From assembly GCA_043743785.1 (NCBI GenBank), contig JAYTVW010000032.1:1-18404 (forward strand): DNA of 18,404 nt, given 5' to 3'. This stretch comes from JAQTNA01 sp043743785 (lineage in GTDB: Bacteria; Pseudomonadota; Gammaproteobacteria; Burkholderiales; Rhodocyclaceae). How positions within the stretch are numbered: position 1 is the stretch's first letter; each line of letters starts with the position of its first letter. A model generated the notes under the pieces. That model ran no database searches. It was given only the letters and a program-made list of their open reading frames with translations, and was not told the origin of the DNA. Position numbers and translations under genes: made by a program. Positions 6,835 through 15,197 of the stretch are shown here, piece after piece.

Positions 6835-7758
6835 ATGAGCCTAGACAAGCGACGCCGTGAATATGAGCGGCGCATGCGCGCCGTGATGCTGGACAGTTTC
6901 GACGAAGAACTGGAAATGGAGGTCGACGATGACCGCATGAATGCGATCATCCAGGAGGCCACGATTCCCTCGTCGGAAAGCCTGGACGTGGACCGTCATT
7001 TCTATTTCAAGGAGCTGTTTCGGCTCCAAGGCGAGCTGGTCAAGCTGCAGGATTGGGTGGTGCACAAGAAACTGAAGGTGGTCGTGCTGTTCGAGGGCCG
7101 GGATGCGGCGGGCAAGGGTGGCGTCATCAAACGCATCACCCAGCGCCTCAACCCCCGTGTTTGCCGAGTCGCGGCGCTGCCGGCGCCCAGCGAGCGGGAA
7201 CGAACCCAGTGGTATTTTCAGCGTTATGTGTCCCATCTACCGGCCGGCGGCGAGATCGTGCTCTTTGACCGCAGCTGGTATAACCGGGCCGGCGTGGAAA
7301 AGGTCATGGGCTTTTGTTCGGAGGACGAGTACGAGGAGTTCTTCCGCACAGTACCGGAATTCGAAAAGATGCTCATTCGCTCCGGCATTATTCTCATCAA
7401 GTACTGGTTTTCCATTACGGACGACGAGCAACATTTGCGCTTCATGATGCGCATCCACGACCCGCTTAAGCAGTGGAAGCTGAGTCCAATGGACATGGAG
7501 TCCCGTCGCCTCTGGGAGGATTACACCAAGGCCAAGGAAACCATGCTGGAGCGCACCCATATTCCCGACGCACCCTGGTGGATCGTGGAGGCGGTGGACA
7601 AGAAAAAGGCCCGCCTCAACTGCATCCACCACTTGTTGAGCCAGGTACCCTACGAAGAAGTCGAGCGGGAAAGCGTATCGCTGCCGGAGCGTGTCCATAA
7701 CCCGGATTACCTGAGACAGCCGGTACCCAAGGAAATGTTTGTGCCGGCGGTGTATTGA
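6835..7758 (+). CDS. ppk2: PPK2-family polyphosphate kinase
   Basis: The product has 307 residues from ATG 6835 (AGGGG 5 bases upstream; an earlier in-frame ATG at 6739 adds an unconserved leader). The core is the PPK2 fold: Walker A FEGRDAAGKGG with K94, then RYVSHLPAGGEIVLFDRSWYN with Walker B D145 and the arginines of the family. PPK2 enzymes move phosphate between polyphosphate and nucleoside di- or monophosphates in the cytoplasm; a single PPK2 domain of this length fits class I, which favours making GTP or ATP from polyphosphate. The subclass is inferred from length and motif. Its stop is 5 bases from the start of the CorA-type gene, so the two are probably co-transcribed. Confidence 0.93.
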   Translation: MSLDKRRREYERRMRAVMLDSFDEELEMEVDDDRMNAIIQEATIPSSESLDVDRHFYFKELFRLQGELVKLQDWVVHKKLKVVVLFEGRDAAGKGGVIKRITQRLNPRVCRVAALPAPSERERTQWYFQRYVSHLPAGGEIVLFDRSWYNRAGVEKVMGFCSEDEYEEFFRTVPEFEKMLIRSGIILIKYWFSITDDEQHLRFMMRIHDPLKQWKLSPMDMESRRLWEDYTKAKETMLERTHIPDAPWWIVEAVDKKKARLNCIHHLLSQVPYEEVERESVSLPERVHNPDYLRQPVPKEMFVPAVY

Positions 7759-7763
7759 GCGCC

Positions 7764-8699
7764 ATGTCCGAATCCGCCCAATCGCCGGCCGGCGTGCCCC
7801 GCAAGGTGGTGGATCATTCCTACGGGGCCGATCCGAGCGGACTTGTCTGTGGCTTCGCATTCGGGCCGGAACAGGAGGTCCGTCTGCTGGACTCCGCTTC
7901 GGCCCTGGCCTGGCTGAGCACTGATCGGGCAGAATCCAGCCAGGAATTCGTCTGGCTGCACTTCACGCTCAGCAACGTCAATTCCGAGAAGTGGTTGCAG
8001 ACCCACCTGTCCCTGCCTGATCACTACTTTGAAACCCTGCGGGAAGGAACCGGCTCCACGCGGATCGAGCAGGTCGATGATGCCCTGATCGCTGTGATCA
8101 ACGACGTGATCTATGAGTTCTCCTATGAGGCGCCGCAGATCGCCACTTTGTGGATGTGCGTCAAGCAGAACGTGGTCGTCAGCACCCGCGCCCACCCCCT
8201 GCGCAGCGTGGACCGCCTGCGCATTGCGGTCAAGGCAGGGGAGCAATTCCCGTCACCAGTATCCCTGCTGGCCCATTTGCTGCGCGATCAGGCGGATGTC
8301 CTTCAGCACATAGGGCGGGACGCCGGGGTGCGCGTGGACGGTATCGAAGACGACCTGCTAGCCGGACGGATGGAGGTGAAACGCAGTGCCCTCGGTTCTC
8401 TCCGTCGGGTCTTCGTCCGCCTGCGGCGACTCCTGGCGCCGGAACCGGGGGCCATGTTTCGCTTGCTGAACCGCCCGCCGGCCTGGTTCGACGAGGAATA
8501 CGTGCAGGAACTTCGGGCCGCCACGGAAGAATTCTCCGCCGTCTTGAACGACCTTTCGGCGCTGCAGGAACGAACCAAATTGTTGCAGGAAGAAATCACT
8601 GCCCACACCACGGAACAGACCAACCGCAGTGTCTTTCTGCTCACCATCGTCACGGTCCTGGCCTTGCCCATCAACATCATTGCCGGACTGCTGGGATGA
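7764..8699 (+). CDS. corA: CorA-family divalent metal transporter, N-terminal part (split gene)
   Basis: This gives 311 residues, covering the cytoplasmic CorA domain (for example FVWLHFTLSNVNSEKWLQ, ALIAVINDVIYEF), the long stalk helix (ALQERTKLLQEEITAHTTEQ) and the first membrane span (LLTIVTVLALPINIIAGLLG). CorA pores carry Mg, Co or Zn. The frame stops exactly where the family's GMN filter should begin; the GMN and second span follow in another frame from 8696. ATG 7764 starts 5 bases after ppk2 with only a weak ribosome site, suggesting translational coupling. Alone, this piece lacks the pore entrance. It is either a one-base deletion, a frameshifting gene or a two-piece transporter. Confidence 0.85.
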   Translation: MSESAQSPAGVPRKVVDHSYGADPSGLVCGFAFGPEQEVRLLDSASALAWLSTDRAESSQEFVWLHFTLSNVNSEKWLQTHLSLPDHYFETLREGTGSTRIEQVDDALIAVINDVIYEFSYEAPQIATLWMCVKQNVVVSTRAHPLRSVDRLRIAVKAGEQFPSPVSLLAHLLRDQADVLQHIGRDAGVRVDGIEDDLLAGRMEVKRSALGSLRRVFVRLRRLLAPEPGAMFRLLNRPPAWFDEEYVQELRAATEEFSAVLNDLSALQERTKLLQEEITAHTTEQTNRSVFLLTIVTVLALPINIIAGLLG

Positions 8700-8815
8700 A
8701 TATCGGCGGTGTGCCCCTGGCGCAGAATCCCGAGGGTTTCTGGATAATCATTGGCATCGTCGCATCCTTCACCTGCGTGGCCGGATGGTATGCCATTTAC
8801 AAACAACGGGATTGA
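8696..8815 (+). CDS. corA: CorA-family C-terminal part: GMN motif and second membrane span
   Basis: The 39-residue frame begins at the ATG that overlaps the upstream stop (ATGA). It reads MNIGGVPLAQNPEGFW and then a hydrophobic span (IIIGIVASFTCVAGWYAI) ending KQRD. These are the last two elements of a CorA protein. A -1 shift at 8696 joins the two frames into GLLG-MNIGG with no residue lost, matching the family consensus. The ATGA junction would also allow stop-restart translation into a separate subunit. No classic slippery heptamer is present. Confidence 0.75.
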   Translation: MNIGGVPLAQNPEGFWIIIGIVASFTCVAGWYAIYKQRD

Positions 8816-8827
8816 AGCCCAATCCCG
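8807..8827. terminator. Hairpin at the end of the CorA gene (weak terminator candidate)
   Basis: CGGGATTG (8807-8814) pairs perfectly with CAATCCCG (8820-8827) around a 5-base loop and covers the stop codon. No T-run follows, so it may reduce read-through or protect the transcript end instead of terminating on its own. Confidence 0.35.
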
Positions 8828-8900
8828 CTTCGCAAACCCGGGCCTGGGGCGTCGTCCAGACGGCCCAAAACCTTACTCGTGGAATTGCAGGGAATCATTG

Positions 8901-9128
8901 ATGACTGACGTACTTGATTACAGGATCCTTCGGGCGGAAATCCATTCAACGGACGACCGGAAGGGCGCCATGGAAACCGCCATCACAAAGCTGGAAAGAC
9001 AGGTGCAGACCTTGCTCGCTGACGGTTGGGAGCCCCTTGGCGGTGTCTGCGCCGAGCATATCCTGGCCATGCACATTTACGCCTATTCCCAGGCAATGGT
9101 CCTGAGGAAGCTTTCAAACGTGCTCTGA
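8901..9128 (+). CDS. DUF1737-type small protein, 75 residues
   Basis: AGGGAA precedes ATG 8901. The product follows the DUF1737 pattern: an early YRI segment (VLDYRILRAEI), a helix LERQVQTLLADGWEPLGGV and an end YAYSQAMVLRKL. The DGW-PLGG turn and the QAMV end are the hallmarks I used. The family has no established function and is usually a stand-alone soluble protein. It lies between corA and mgtC on the same strand. Confidence 0.75.
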   Translation: MTDVLDYRILRAEIHSTDDRKGAMETAITKLERQVQTLLADGWEPLGGVCAEHILAMHIYAYSQAMVLRKLSNVL

Positions 9129-9275
9129 CGCATGCCCTTTCCGCCAACTCGCGCCAGTTCATGGCCTGGGCCACGGCACAAACACCATTTCGGCGCGCTG
9201 GGTGGCGAAATTCCTTGTGGACATTGAATTCGACTGACCGGGTTTACACGTCGGGCAGTTCCGAAAGAAACGAAT

Positions 9276-9992
9276 ATGGAATCCTTCAACAATATCAATC
9301 TGATCTCCCTGGCCGATACCGCTGTCAGCCTGACGGCGGCCTTCATCCTTGGCGGGTTGATCGGCTTCGAGCGCCAGTACCGGCAGCGTACGGCGGGTCT
9401 CCGCACCAACGTACTGGTGGCCGTGGGCGCAGCCATCTTTGTGGATATGGGTAACCGGCTGTCTGGCCACGAAGGGGCGGTGCATGTGGTGGCCTATGTG
9501 GTGTCCGGTATCGGCTTCCTCGGTGCCGGTGCCATCATGCGAGAGGAAGGCAATGTTCGTGGACTCAACACCGCCGCCACCCTGTGGGGATCGGCGGCGG
9601 TCGGCGCCTGCGCTGGCGCGGACCTCATCCTCGAGGCGCTGCTTGCCACGGCCTTTGTCCTGGCGTCCAACACCTTGCTCAGGCCCATCGTGAACCGCAT
9701 CAACCGCCAGCCGCTGAACGTCACCTCGTCGGAAGTGACGAACACCGTATACGTGATTGCGGCCCGCAGCCATCGCAAACAGGCGCTGGCGCTCTTGGAA
9801 TCGATGCTGGAGACGGCCCACTATCCGACCAACGATTTGTCTGTACATGCATTTGGCAATAGCGAGGTCGAGATTGAAGCAACCCTGCTGTCCACTTCGG
9901 TGGATGGCGAGGATCTGGACAAGTTGGTGGAACGTCTGGCCATCGAAGCCTACATCAGCCAAGCCTTCTGGTCGCCCAGCACAACCGAGTAA
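9276..9992 (+). CDS. mgtC: MgtC/SapB-family inner-membrane protein
   Basis: The product has 238 residues. Several membrane spans occupy residues 13-140, with the family signatures GGLIGFERQYRQRTAGLRTN (27-45) and GIGFLGAGAIM followed by VRGLNTAATLWGSAAVG. A soluble C-terminal part (about 145-238) has the strand-helix layout of the ACT-like domain of longer MgtC proteins. MgtC proteins aid growth at low magnesium and, in pathogens, restrain the F-type ATP synthase; they are not proven transporters. A purine-rich GAAAGAA lies before ATG 9276. The neighbours (CorA and CDF) suit a role in metal balance. Confidence 0.9.
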   Translation: MESFNNINLISLADTAVSLTAAFILGGLIGFERQYRQRTAGLRTNVLVAVGAAIFVDMGNRLSGHEGAVHVVAYVVSGIGFLGAGAIMREEGNVRGLNTAATLWGSAAVGACAGADLILEALLATAFVLASNTLLRPIVNRINRQPLNVTSSEVTNTVYVIAARSHRKQALALLESMLETAHYPTNDLSVHAFGNSEVEIEATLLSTSVDGEDLDKLVERLAIEAYISQAFWSPSTTE

Positions 9993-10036
9993 GGACGAGC
10001 CATGTTGCAAACAGAAGATTCGCAAGAGCCCGGGCC

Positions 10037-10909
10037 ATGGAACGGGAAGCCGCAGCAAAGCGCAGTACGCTCATTAGCGTGGTGGTGAATGTGCTGCTCA
10101 CAGTGTCCCAGATCGCGGTGGGTATTCTCGCCCGCTCCCAGGGCCTTATCGCCGATGGCATCCATTCAGCCTCGGACCTGGTGGCGGATTTCGTCGTGCT
10201 CTTTGCCAACCACCACAGCGGTAAAGCGCCGGACAAAGACCATCATTACGGCCACCAGCGTTACGAGACGGCGGCCTCCCTTGTCCTGGGCGGACTGTTG
10301 CTGGCGGTGGGGCTCGGCATGTTGTGGGCCGCTGCGGGAAAACTCCAGCACCCGGAAAGCATCCCCGTGGTGCACACCGTGGCGCTATGGGTGGCGCTGG
10401 GCGCCCTGGTGGCCAAGGAGTTGTTGTTTCGTTACATGCTGGCGGTGGCCCAGAGGGTGCGCTCAAGCATGCTGGTGGCCAATGCCTGGCATGCCCGTTC
10501 GGATGCCGCATCGTCCCTGGTGGTGGCCCTGGGTATCACCGGCAATCTGCTGGGATATCCGCTGCTTGATCCCATCGCCGCCCTCATCGTTGGCTTCATG
10601 GTGAGCCGGATGGGCTGGACCTTCGCCTGGGATGCCTTGCACGATCTTATGGACCGGGCTGTGGCGGAGGAGGATGTGGCGCGCATCCAGGCAATCCTGG
10701 CCGAGACACCGGGGGTGTTGGGCCTGCATGACTTGCGTACCCGCAAGATGGGGGATCTCATGGTGGTGGACGTGCATCTGGACGTCGATGAAACCCAGAG
10801 CGTGAAGGCGGGTCACGATATAGCCGTGGCCGCCCGGCAGCGCGTCATGGATGCCTTGCCGGTGCTGAATGTCATGACCCACATCGACCCCGTCGCGCGG
10901 GCGACCTAG
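10037..10909 (+). CDS. Cation diffusion facilitator (CDF) metal efflux protein
   Basis: The product has 290 residues with six predicted spans and a cytoplasmic C-domain from about residue 210. The metal site residues are visible: D40 with H43 and D47 in ADGIHSASD, and H152 with D156 in NAWHARSD. The HHYGHQRYE loop (69-77) is typical. CDF proteins export Zn, Fe, Cd or Mn in exchange for protons; an H-D type second site is common in zinc/cadmium exporters, but the substrate cannot be read with certainty. It starts 44 bases after mgtC. A better ribosome site (AAGGACGAGCC) precedes an out-of-frame ATG at 10002, so the start remains slightly uncertain. Confidence 0.92.
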   Translation: MEREAAAKRSTLISVVVNVLLTVSQIAVGILARSQGLIADGIHSASDLVADFVVLFANHHSGKAPDKDHHYGHQRYETAASLVLGGLLLAVGLGMLWAAAGKLQHPESIPVVHTVALWVALGALVAKELLFRYMLAVAQRVRSSMLVANAWHARSDAASSLVVALGITGNLLGYPLLDPIAALIVGFMVSRMGWTFAWDALHDLMDRAVAEEDVARIQAILAETPGVLGLHDLRTRKMGDLMVVDVHLDVDETQSVKAGHDIAVAARQRVMDALPVLNVMTHIDPVARAT

Positions 10910-10976
10910 ATCAAGGGAGGATTCATTTCGGGACAAGGGGCCGTACAAGGCAGGCCAAAAGCTGCGTCGGAGTGGA

Positions 10977-11255
10977 TCAGGTCTCGCTGCCGGTTTCCGG
11001 GTGGTCACGACCCAGCGGACAATGGAAACTGCCATCGTCCTTGAGGGTGCAAATCCAGCGGTCAGTGCATTTGTGGGTTCCACAGCACAGACCTTGTAAG
11101 CGGAGCAGTTCCAGGGGGTCATGCCTGTCCGCAGCGACAATGGAAGATGCCCAGTCTTTCAGGATTTTTGCCAGTAAATGTTGTTCGGGAGGTATCTGCC
11201 TTGTCCGACAGGCTACCTCGGCCCTGCGGATGTATTCCTTGAGATTGTCTTCCAT
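10977..11255 (-). CDS. Small cysteine-rich hypothetical protein, 92 residues
   Basis: GGAGG lies 5 bases before ATG 11255, which sets the start. Residues 1-50 are helical and polar (MEDNLKEYIRRAEVACRTRQ onward). Residues 55-81 hold five of the six cysteines (LCCGTHKC, WICTL, FHCPLG) plus histidines, a density that suggests a metal or iron-sulfur site. No signal peptide or membrane span is present. It lies downstream of the receiver gene on the same strand after a 119-base gap. No family recognised. Confidence 0.6.
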   Translation of the reverse strand: MEDNLKEYIRRAEVACRTRQIPPEQHLLAKILKDWASSIVAADRHDPLELLRLQGLCCGTHKCTDRWICTLKDDGSFHCPLGRDHPETGSET

Positions 11256-11374
11256 GCATGCCTCCAATGCAGAGCACCTTGTTGGTGCATGGAAAGCTAC
11301 CACCTTCATCGTATTGCTCTGTGAATGTTTTGTTGCAAGTCTCTTGCTTGGACCGTCTTTCCGTTGCCTGAAAA

Positions 11375-12535
11375 CTAAAATAATTCGACGGCATTGCCTC
11401 GGTCAGGGATCAGGATGGCCATGATCTCGTCGGTCTTGAGAGAAAACTCCTGACCATTCTCATGGAAGACGTCGAACATCTTGCCCACGATTTTTCCCAT
11501 GAGCGAACTGATCCGGTGCTCCTGGTCTGCCACCAGGTCCATGGCCTGGTACTCGGTCTCCACATGATTGATAAAGTCATGCAGGAGGACTTGAATGCTT
11601 GTTTGATAGTTGAGCTGCAACTCCTTGAGCTCTACAAGGCAATCATGGGCCTTGGCGGACTCACCCATGATGTCTTCCTTCTCGTGGAGGGCGGAAAACT
11701 GCTTGCCAATGTAATCCACCAAGGCCTGGGCACCGTCGCAAAGGATGACAAGATTGTCCCTGATCCTGCCGCATTGCTCCTCATCTTCGGGCATGTTCAT
11801 AATGACGATGGAGAGGTTGTCAAAGTTGACCGCCATCCGTTTCTTGAACTGGACGATTCTTCCCATTTTCAGGACATGATTCATTACCGAAATTTCCATC
11901 GGTGTGGCCTCTCCCCGGGTGGCGTGAGTCAGGGTCAGAAACTCATGGCGAATCTGCACGCAACAGTGCAAGCCAAACTCGGCCACCGTTTCAGTGATTT
12001 TGCTGGTCAGGGAGTGGAAATCATTGCACTTCAGAATATCTTTCATGAACTTGAGCAACATTGCGCTCTCGCCCATGGCGGACAGCAGCGTGTGTGTAAG
12101 CGCCTTTTCCTGGGCGCGTTCCAGCAACAGACGCTTTCTTTCTGTTCCCACCTCGATGGCGAGATCAACCTTCCTGGCGAGAACCCGGTCGTTGAAGGGC
12201 TTTGTGACATAGTCGTCGCCACCAGAGTCGAAGGCCTGCAGTAGGGCCTCGACCTGGTCGCTACCTGAGACGAAAATGATGGGTACGTTGGATTGTTCTC
12301 GAATCCTTCGGCAGGTTTCATACCCGTCTATGCCAGGCAGGTCCGCTTCAATCAGAATCAGGTCTGGCTTGGCCGTCCCCAGCAGACTCAAGGCCTCAGG
12401 TCCGGATTCGGCGACCGTGACTTCGTACTTGGATGACAAAAGCCTTGAAAGGCAGGTGTGCGCAAATTGGTCATCGTCGACGACTAGGACAGAGGGGCGA
12501 GGGGGCTTGCAGGTTTGTGCCGGGGGTGTGGTCAT
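11375..12535 (-). CDS. Receiver-domain protein with Glu at the phosphorylation site
   Basis: The start at 12535 gives 386 residues; the frame runs upstream but that part is not receiver-like. Residues 15-133 are a REC domain with acidic D20-D22, conserved Ser in IIFVSGSD and Lys in YVTKPF. The phospho-acceptor position is E63 (ILIEADLPGIDG), where Asp is normal, so it may be fixed in an active-like state. A coiled linker (137-160) leads to an unrecognised domain of about 220 residues (from about 170) that has no DNA-binding, GGDEF or kinase motif; parts look GAF-like. It is transcribed divergently from siaA and could feed into that pathway, which is inference from position. Confidence 0.82.
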   Translation of the reverse strand: MTTPPAQTCKPPRPSVLVVDDDQFAHTCLSRLLSSKYEVTVAESGPEALSLLGTAKPDLILIEADLPGIDGYETCRRIREQSNVPIIFVSGSDQVEALLQAFDSGGDDYVTKPFNDRVLARKVDLAIEVGTERKRLLLERAQEKALTHTLLSAMGESAMLLKFMKDILKCNDFHSLTSKITETVAEFGLHCCVQIRHEFLTLTHATRGEATPMEISVMNHVLKMGRIVQFKKRMAVNFDNLSIVIMNMPEDEEQCGRIRDNLVILCDGAQALVDYIGKQFSALHEKEDIMGESAKAHDCLVELKELQLNYQTSIQVLLHDFINHVETEYQAMDLVADQEHRISSLMGKIVGKMFDVFHENGQEFSLKTDEIMAILIPDRGNAVELF

Positions 12536-12982
12536 TTTCGATCTCGGGAGAGGCCTCCTGCTCCACAGGGGCGGCCACGTAGAGGGGCTGCGACAAGCGA
12601 ATTCAAGGCGATTGAGTTGAAAAGACCTTATAACGGGTGTGAGTTTCAATCGTGTGGCAGTCTTGGGACTGGCGTATTTGGGTACGGTAGCCAGACACGC
12701 GCGTATTTCTCCCGTAGCCCTTGATCGGTCGGAGGTAGTTGAGGGCTAATCAAGTATGGTTTGATGTTGCAACGCAGCAAGCGTTCACATTCCTGCAACG
12801 GACGGCCCCTAAGCTTGGTTTGTTCGGGAGGAAAGCCTGCCTGACACCCCACGTGTTACGCCTGTCTGGTTTTTCGGCCAGATTCCTGTGCTTCGTGGCT
12901 GCAGCCCGGCATCAAGTATCGGGCCGCCTTTTCCCTCCTAGCCTCTGTTTTATTTCGGGGGCAAAGCCAAAAGGAATGGCCC
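12536..12982. other. Divergent intergenic region, receiver gene / siaA-like operon
   Basis: This 447-base gap must hold the promoters of both transcription units. ACACCCCACGTGTT (about 12846) contains a short inverted repeat ACAC/GTGT, and TCTGG pairs with CCAGA around a T-rich loop near 12870-12890. No RNA gene, riboswitch or convincing coding frame was found. Confidence 0.4.
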
Positions 12983-14239
12983 ATGAATGCGTTGTCGTCT
13001 GCCGTTACCAACCCCTCCGCCAGGGTGTCAGCTCTAGCCCACACCACCGCCGACATCCTGCGGGAAGCGCCCTGTGTCGGCCCTGCCAGCGTTAATCGGG
13101 AGGTCTTCGCTGTTTTCGAGGCCAAGCCTGACATGCAGGGCCTGCCCGTAGTGGAGGCGGGGCGGCCCATCGGCCTCATCAATCGCAACATCTTCATGCA
13201 GAGTCTGGCGCGGCCCTTCCACCGCGAGATTTACCTGAACAAGAGCTGCATCGCCTTTATGGACAAGGACCCACTGGTGGTGGAGGCTGCCACCGGCATT
13301 CCGGAACTTTCCTTTGCCGTCCTGGCGGGTGGCCAGAAAACCCTGGCGGATGGCTTCATCATCAGTCGCCAGGGGCAATATGTGGGGGTGGGCCAGGCCA
13401 GTGATGTGCTGGGGGCTGTGGCGGCTCTACAGGCCGAAAAGAATCGGCAGGTCATGGAGTCCATCGATTACGCCAGTGTGATCCAGAAATCTCTCTCCCG
13501 TTCTTCACGTGAGGGCTTGCGCATGGCCCTGCCGGACCACTTCCTCATATGGGAGCCGCGGGACGTGGTGAGCGGCGACTTCTACCTGTTCCAGGAATTT
13601 CCGGACGGCTGGCTGTTGTCCCTCTTTGATTGCACGGGGCATGGTGTGCCCGGTGCCTTCATGACCCTCATCATGTCCTCCTTTCTACAGGGGGCCATCG
13701 GCGAAGGTCGGCATCGGGATCCTGCAGCCCTGTTGACGGACATGAACCGCCGCGTCAAGACCGCCATGGGCCAAGTCGACCACAGCCACGCCGAGGCCCC
13801 GGACGATGGCGACCACCGGTCCGATGACGGCATGGATGCGGCCTTCTGCTGGTTTGATACGGCCAGCCGCCGCCTCACCTATGCCGGTGCCCACCAACCC
13901 TTGTTCCTGCTGTTCCCGGAAAAGGACGAAGTGCTCACCCTGGATGGGGATCGTATGGGCGTAGGCTACTCCACCACCCCCATGGAGGAGGCCTGGCAGA
14001 ACCACGAGATTGAGCTGCCGCCCGGCACTCATCTGTACCTGTTCACCGACGGCTTTCTGGATCAACTGGGCGGAGAGCGTTGTATCGCCTTCGGCAAGAA
14101 GCGCCTGCGCGCCGCCCTGGTGGAACACCGGGGTCTGCTCATGTCGGAACAACGGGCCGTCCTGCTGGAACGCTTGCATGACTACCAGGGCATCGAAGTC
14201 CGCCGCGATGACGTCAGCGCCATCGGCATCCGCCTCTAA
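12983..14239 (+). CDS. siaA: SiaA-like PP2C phosphatase with N-terminal CBS pair
   Basis: The product has 418 residues; AAAGGA lies 7 bases before ATG 12983. Residues 41-150 are a CBS-like pair (VFAVFEAKPD, LPVVEAGRPIGLINRN, FIISRQGQYVGVGQASDVL). Residues 161-418 are a SpoIIE/RsbU-type PP2C domain with metal-binding D199 (SGDF), D216 (FDCTGHGVPGAF), D356 (FTDGF) and D409-D410 (RDDVSAIGI). Pseudomonas SiaA has a membrane sensor and dephosphorylates SiaC; here a soluble CBS module replaces it, so the signal is probably intracellular, perhaps a nucleotide. The gene leads an operon with siaB (15-base gap) and siaC. The input domain is shared with 210-1010 and 15345-16379. Confidence 0.88.
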   Translation: MNALSSAVTNPSARVSALAHTTADILREAPCVGPASVNREVFAVFEAKPDMQGLPVVEAGRPIGLINRNIFMQSLARPFHREIYLNKSCIAFMDKDPLVVEAATGIPELSFAVLAGGQKTLADGFIISRQGQYVGVGQASDVLGAVAALQAEKNRQVMESIDYASVIQKSLSRSSREGLRMALPDHFLIWEPRDVVSGDFYLFQEFPDGWLLSLFDCTGHGVPGAFMTLIMSSFLQGAIGEGRHRDPAALLTDMNRRVKTAMGQVDHSHAEAPDDGDHRSDDGMDAAFCWFDTASRRLTYAGAHQPLFLLFPEKDEVLTLDGDRMGVGYSTTPMEEAWQNHEIELPPGTHLYLFTDGFLDQLGGERCIAFGKKRLRAALVEHRGLLMSEQRAVLLERLHDYQGIEVRRDDVSAIGIRL

Positions 14240-14254
14240 CAGAAAGACGCCCCA

Positions 14255-14803
14255 ATGAATCTCGGACTATTCAACAACTTCTGCTCCCAGGCAGCCCAAA
14301 GCGGCATCCTCTTCTATTACACGGGAGAATTCTCACAGAACGTCATCAAGGTCATGGGAGAAACTGTGCAGCAGCGCATGGATGCCATTGGTGCCAACGG
14401 GCCGGCTCGGCGCAAGGTTTTCTCTGCCTTCGTCGAGATGGCCCAGAACATCCTGCATTACGCCGACACTACGCCGGGGGACGGGGCCACTATCGGTGCT
14501 CTAGCTGTCGGCCGCACCGACGACAAGTATTTCGTGGTCTGCGGCAACCCGGTACGCCTGGAACATGTGGCACGTATCCGGGAAAAGCTTGACCCCCTGC
14601 GTAGCATGACCTTGGAAGAGATCAAGGCCGCCTATCGCCAGCAACTCAGAAACGACGAGCACGACCAGGATGTCGTCAGCAAGGGCGCCGGCTTGGGCTT
14701 CCTGACCCTGGCCCGGGAATCGTCCGAGCCCATCGAATATCAAATTGTTCATCGTTCCGGCGACGACACGTATGCGGAGTTCTATCTCCGCGCGGCCATT
14801 TAG
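14255..14803 (+). CDS. siaB: SiaB-family kinase of SiaC
   Basis: The product has 182 residues. It has a HATPase-like fold: an N-box-like segment with E61 and N65 (FVEMAQNILHYAD) and a glycine-rich lid KGAGLGFLTLAR (143-154). The start MNLGLFNNFCSQAAQSGILF and the YYTGEFSQN segment are typical of SiaB proteins (DUF6272). In Pseudomonas aeruginosa SiaB phosphorylates SiaC and so lowers c-di-GMP synthesis. It follows siaA by 15 bases and its TAG stop is part of the ribosome site of siaC, so the three proteins are probably made together. Confidence 0.9.
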   Translation: MNLGLFNNFCSQAAQSGILFYYTGEFSQNVIKVMGETVQQRMDAIGANGPARRKVFSAFVEMAQNILHYADTTPGDGATIGALAVGRTDDKYFVVCGNPVRLEHVARIREKLDPLRSMTLEEIKAAYRQQLRNDEHDQDVVSKGAGLGFLTLARESSEPIEYQIVHRSGDDTYAEFYLRAAI

Positions 14804-14813
14804 GAGAGCCCTC

Positions 14814-15197
14814 ATGGAAAACTTGCGCATTGCTCCAACCAACGAAAGCCCTGAAATCTTTTTCGATTATGCCACTCACCGCTTGGCCATTCGCGGCGAG
14901 TCCTACCCGGAAAACGCAATGAGCTTCTACGCCCCAGTGCGGGCAAGCCTGGCGGACTACCTGGCCGTGCCTGCGCCGGGGAAGGCCGTTGAAGTGACAT
15001 GTTCCTTGCGCTACTTCAACAGCTCCAGCACCAAGCTCCTGCGTGCGTTGGTGTCCATGCTGAATGCCGTCACCGCGACCCGGCCCGTGATATTGCGATG
15101 GTTTCACGACGCAGAGGACGACATGATGATGGAGTTCGGCATGGACCTGAGGGACGAATTCCGTAGTATGGATGTGCAGGTTCTCGCCATTGGATGA
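14814..15197 (+). CDS. siaC: SiaC-family regulatory phosphoprotein (DUF1987)
   Basis: The product has 127 residues from ATG 14814, preceded by TAGGAGAG, which overlaps the siaB stop; a longer frame from 14745 has no such site. It is a single DUF1987 domain with an anti-sigma-antagonist-like fold. T73 in YFNSSSTKLL is the expected phosphorylation site, matching the known SiaC threonine. Unphosphorylated SiaC binds and stimulates the cyclase SiaD. The C-terminus (MMMEFGMDLRDEF, VQVLAIG) is as in relatives. The likely partner is the CBS-GGDEF protein whose gene converges from 15345. Confidence 0.93.
   Translation: MENLRIAPTNESPEIFFDYATHRLAIRGESYPENAMSFYAPVRASLADYLAVPAPGKAVEVTCSLRYFNSSSTKLLRALVSMLNAVTATRPVILRWFHDAEDDMMMEFGMDLRDEFRSMDVQVLAIG

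Noticed and set aside
9159..10058. 299-codon minus-strand open frame across mgtC
   Set aside because: It lies opposite unmistakable MgtC signatures and reads as His/Gly/Arg-rich shadow sequence.
11462..12244. 260-codon plus-strand open frame opposite the receiver gene
   Set aside because: It is the antisense shadow of a clear REC protein; its translation has no domain and no ribosome site.
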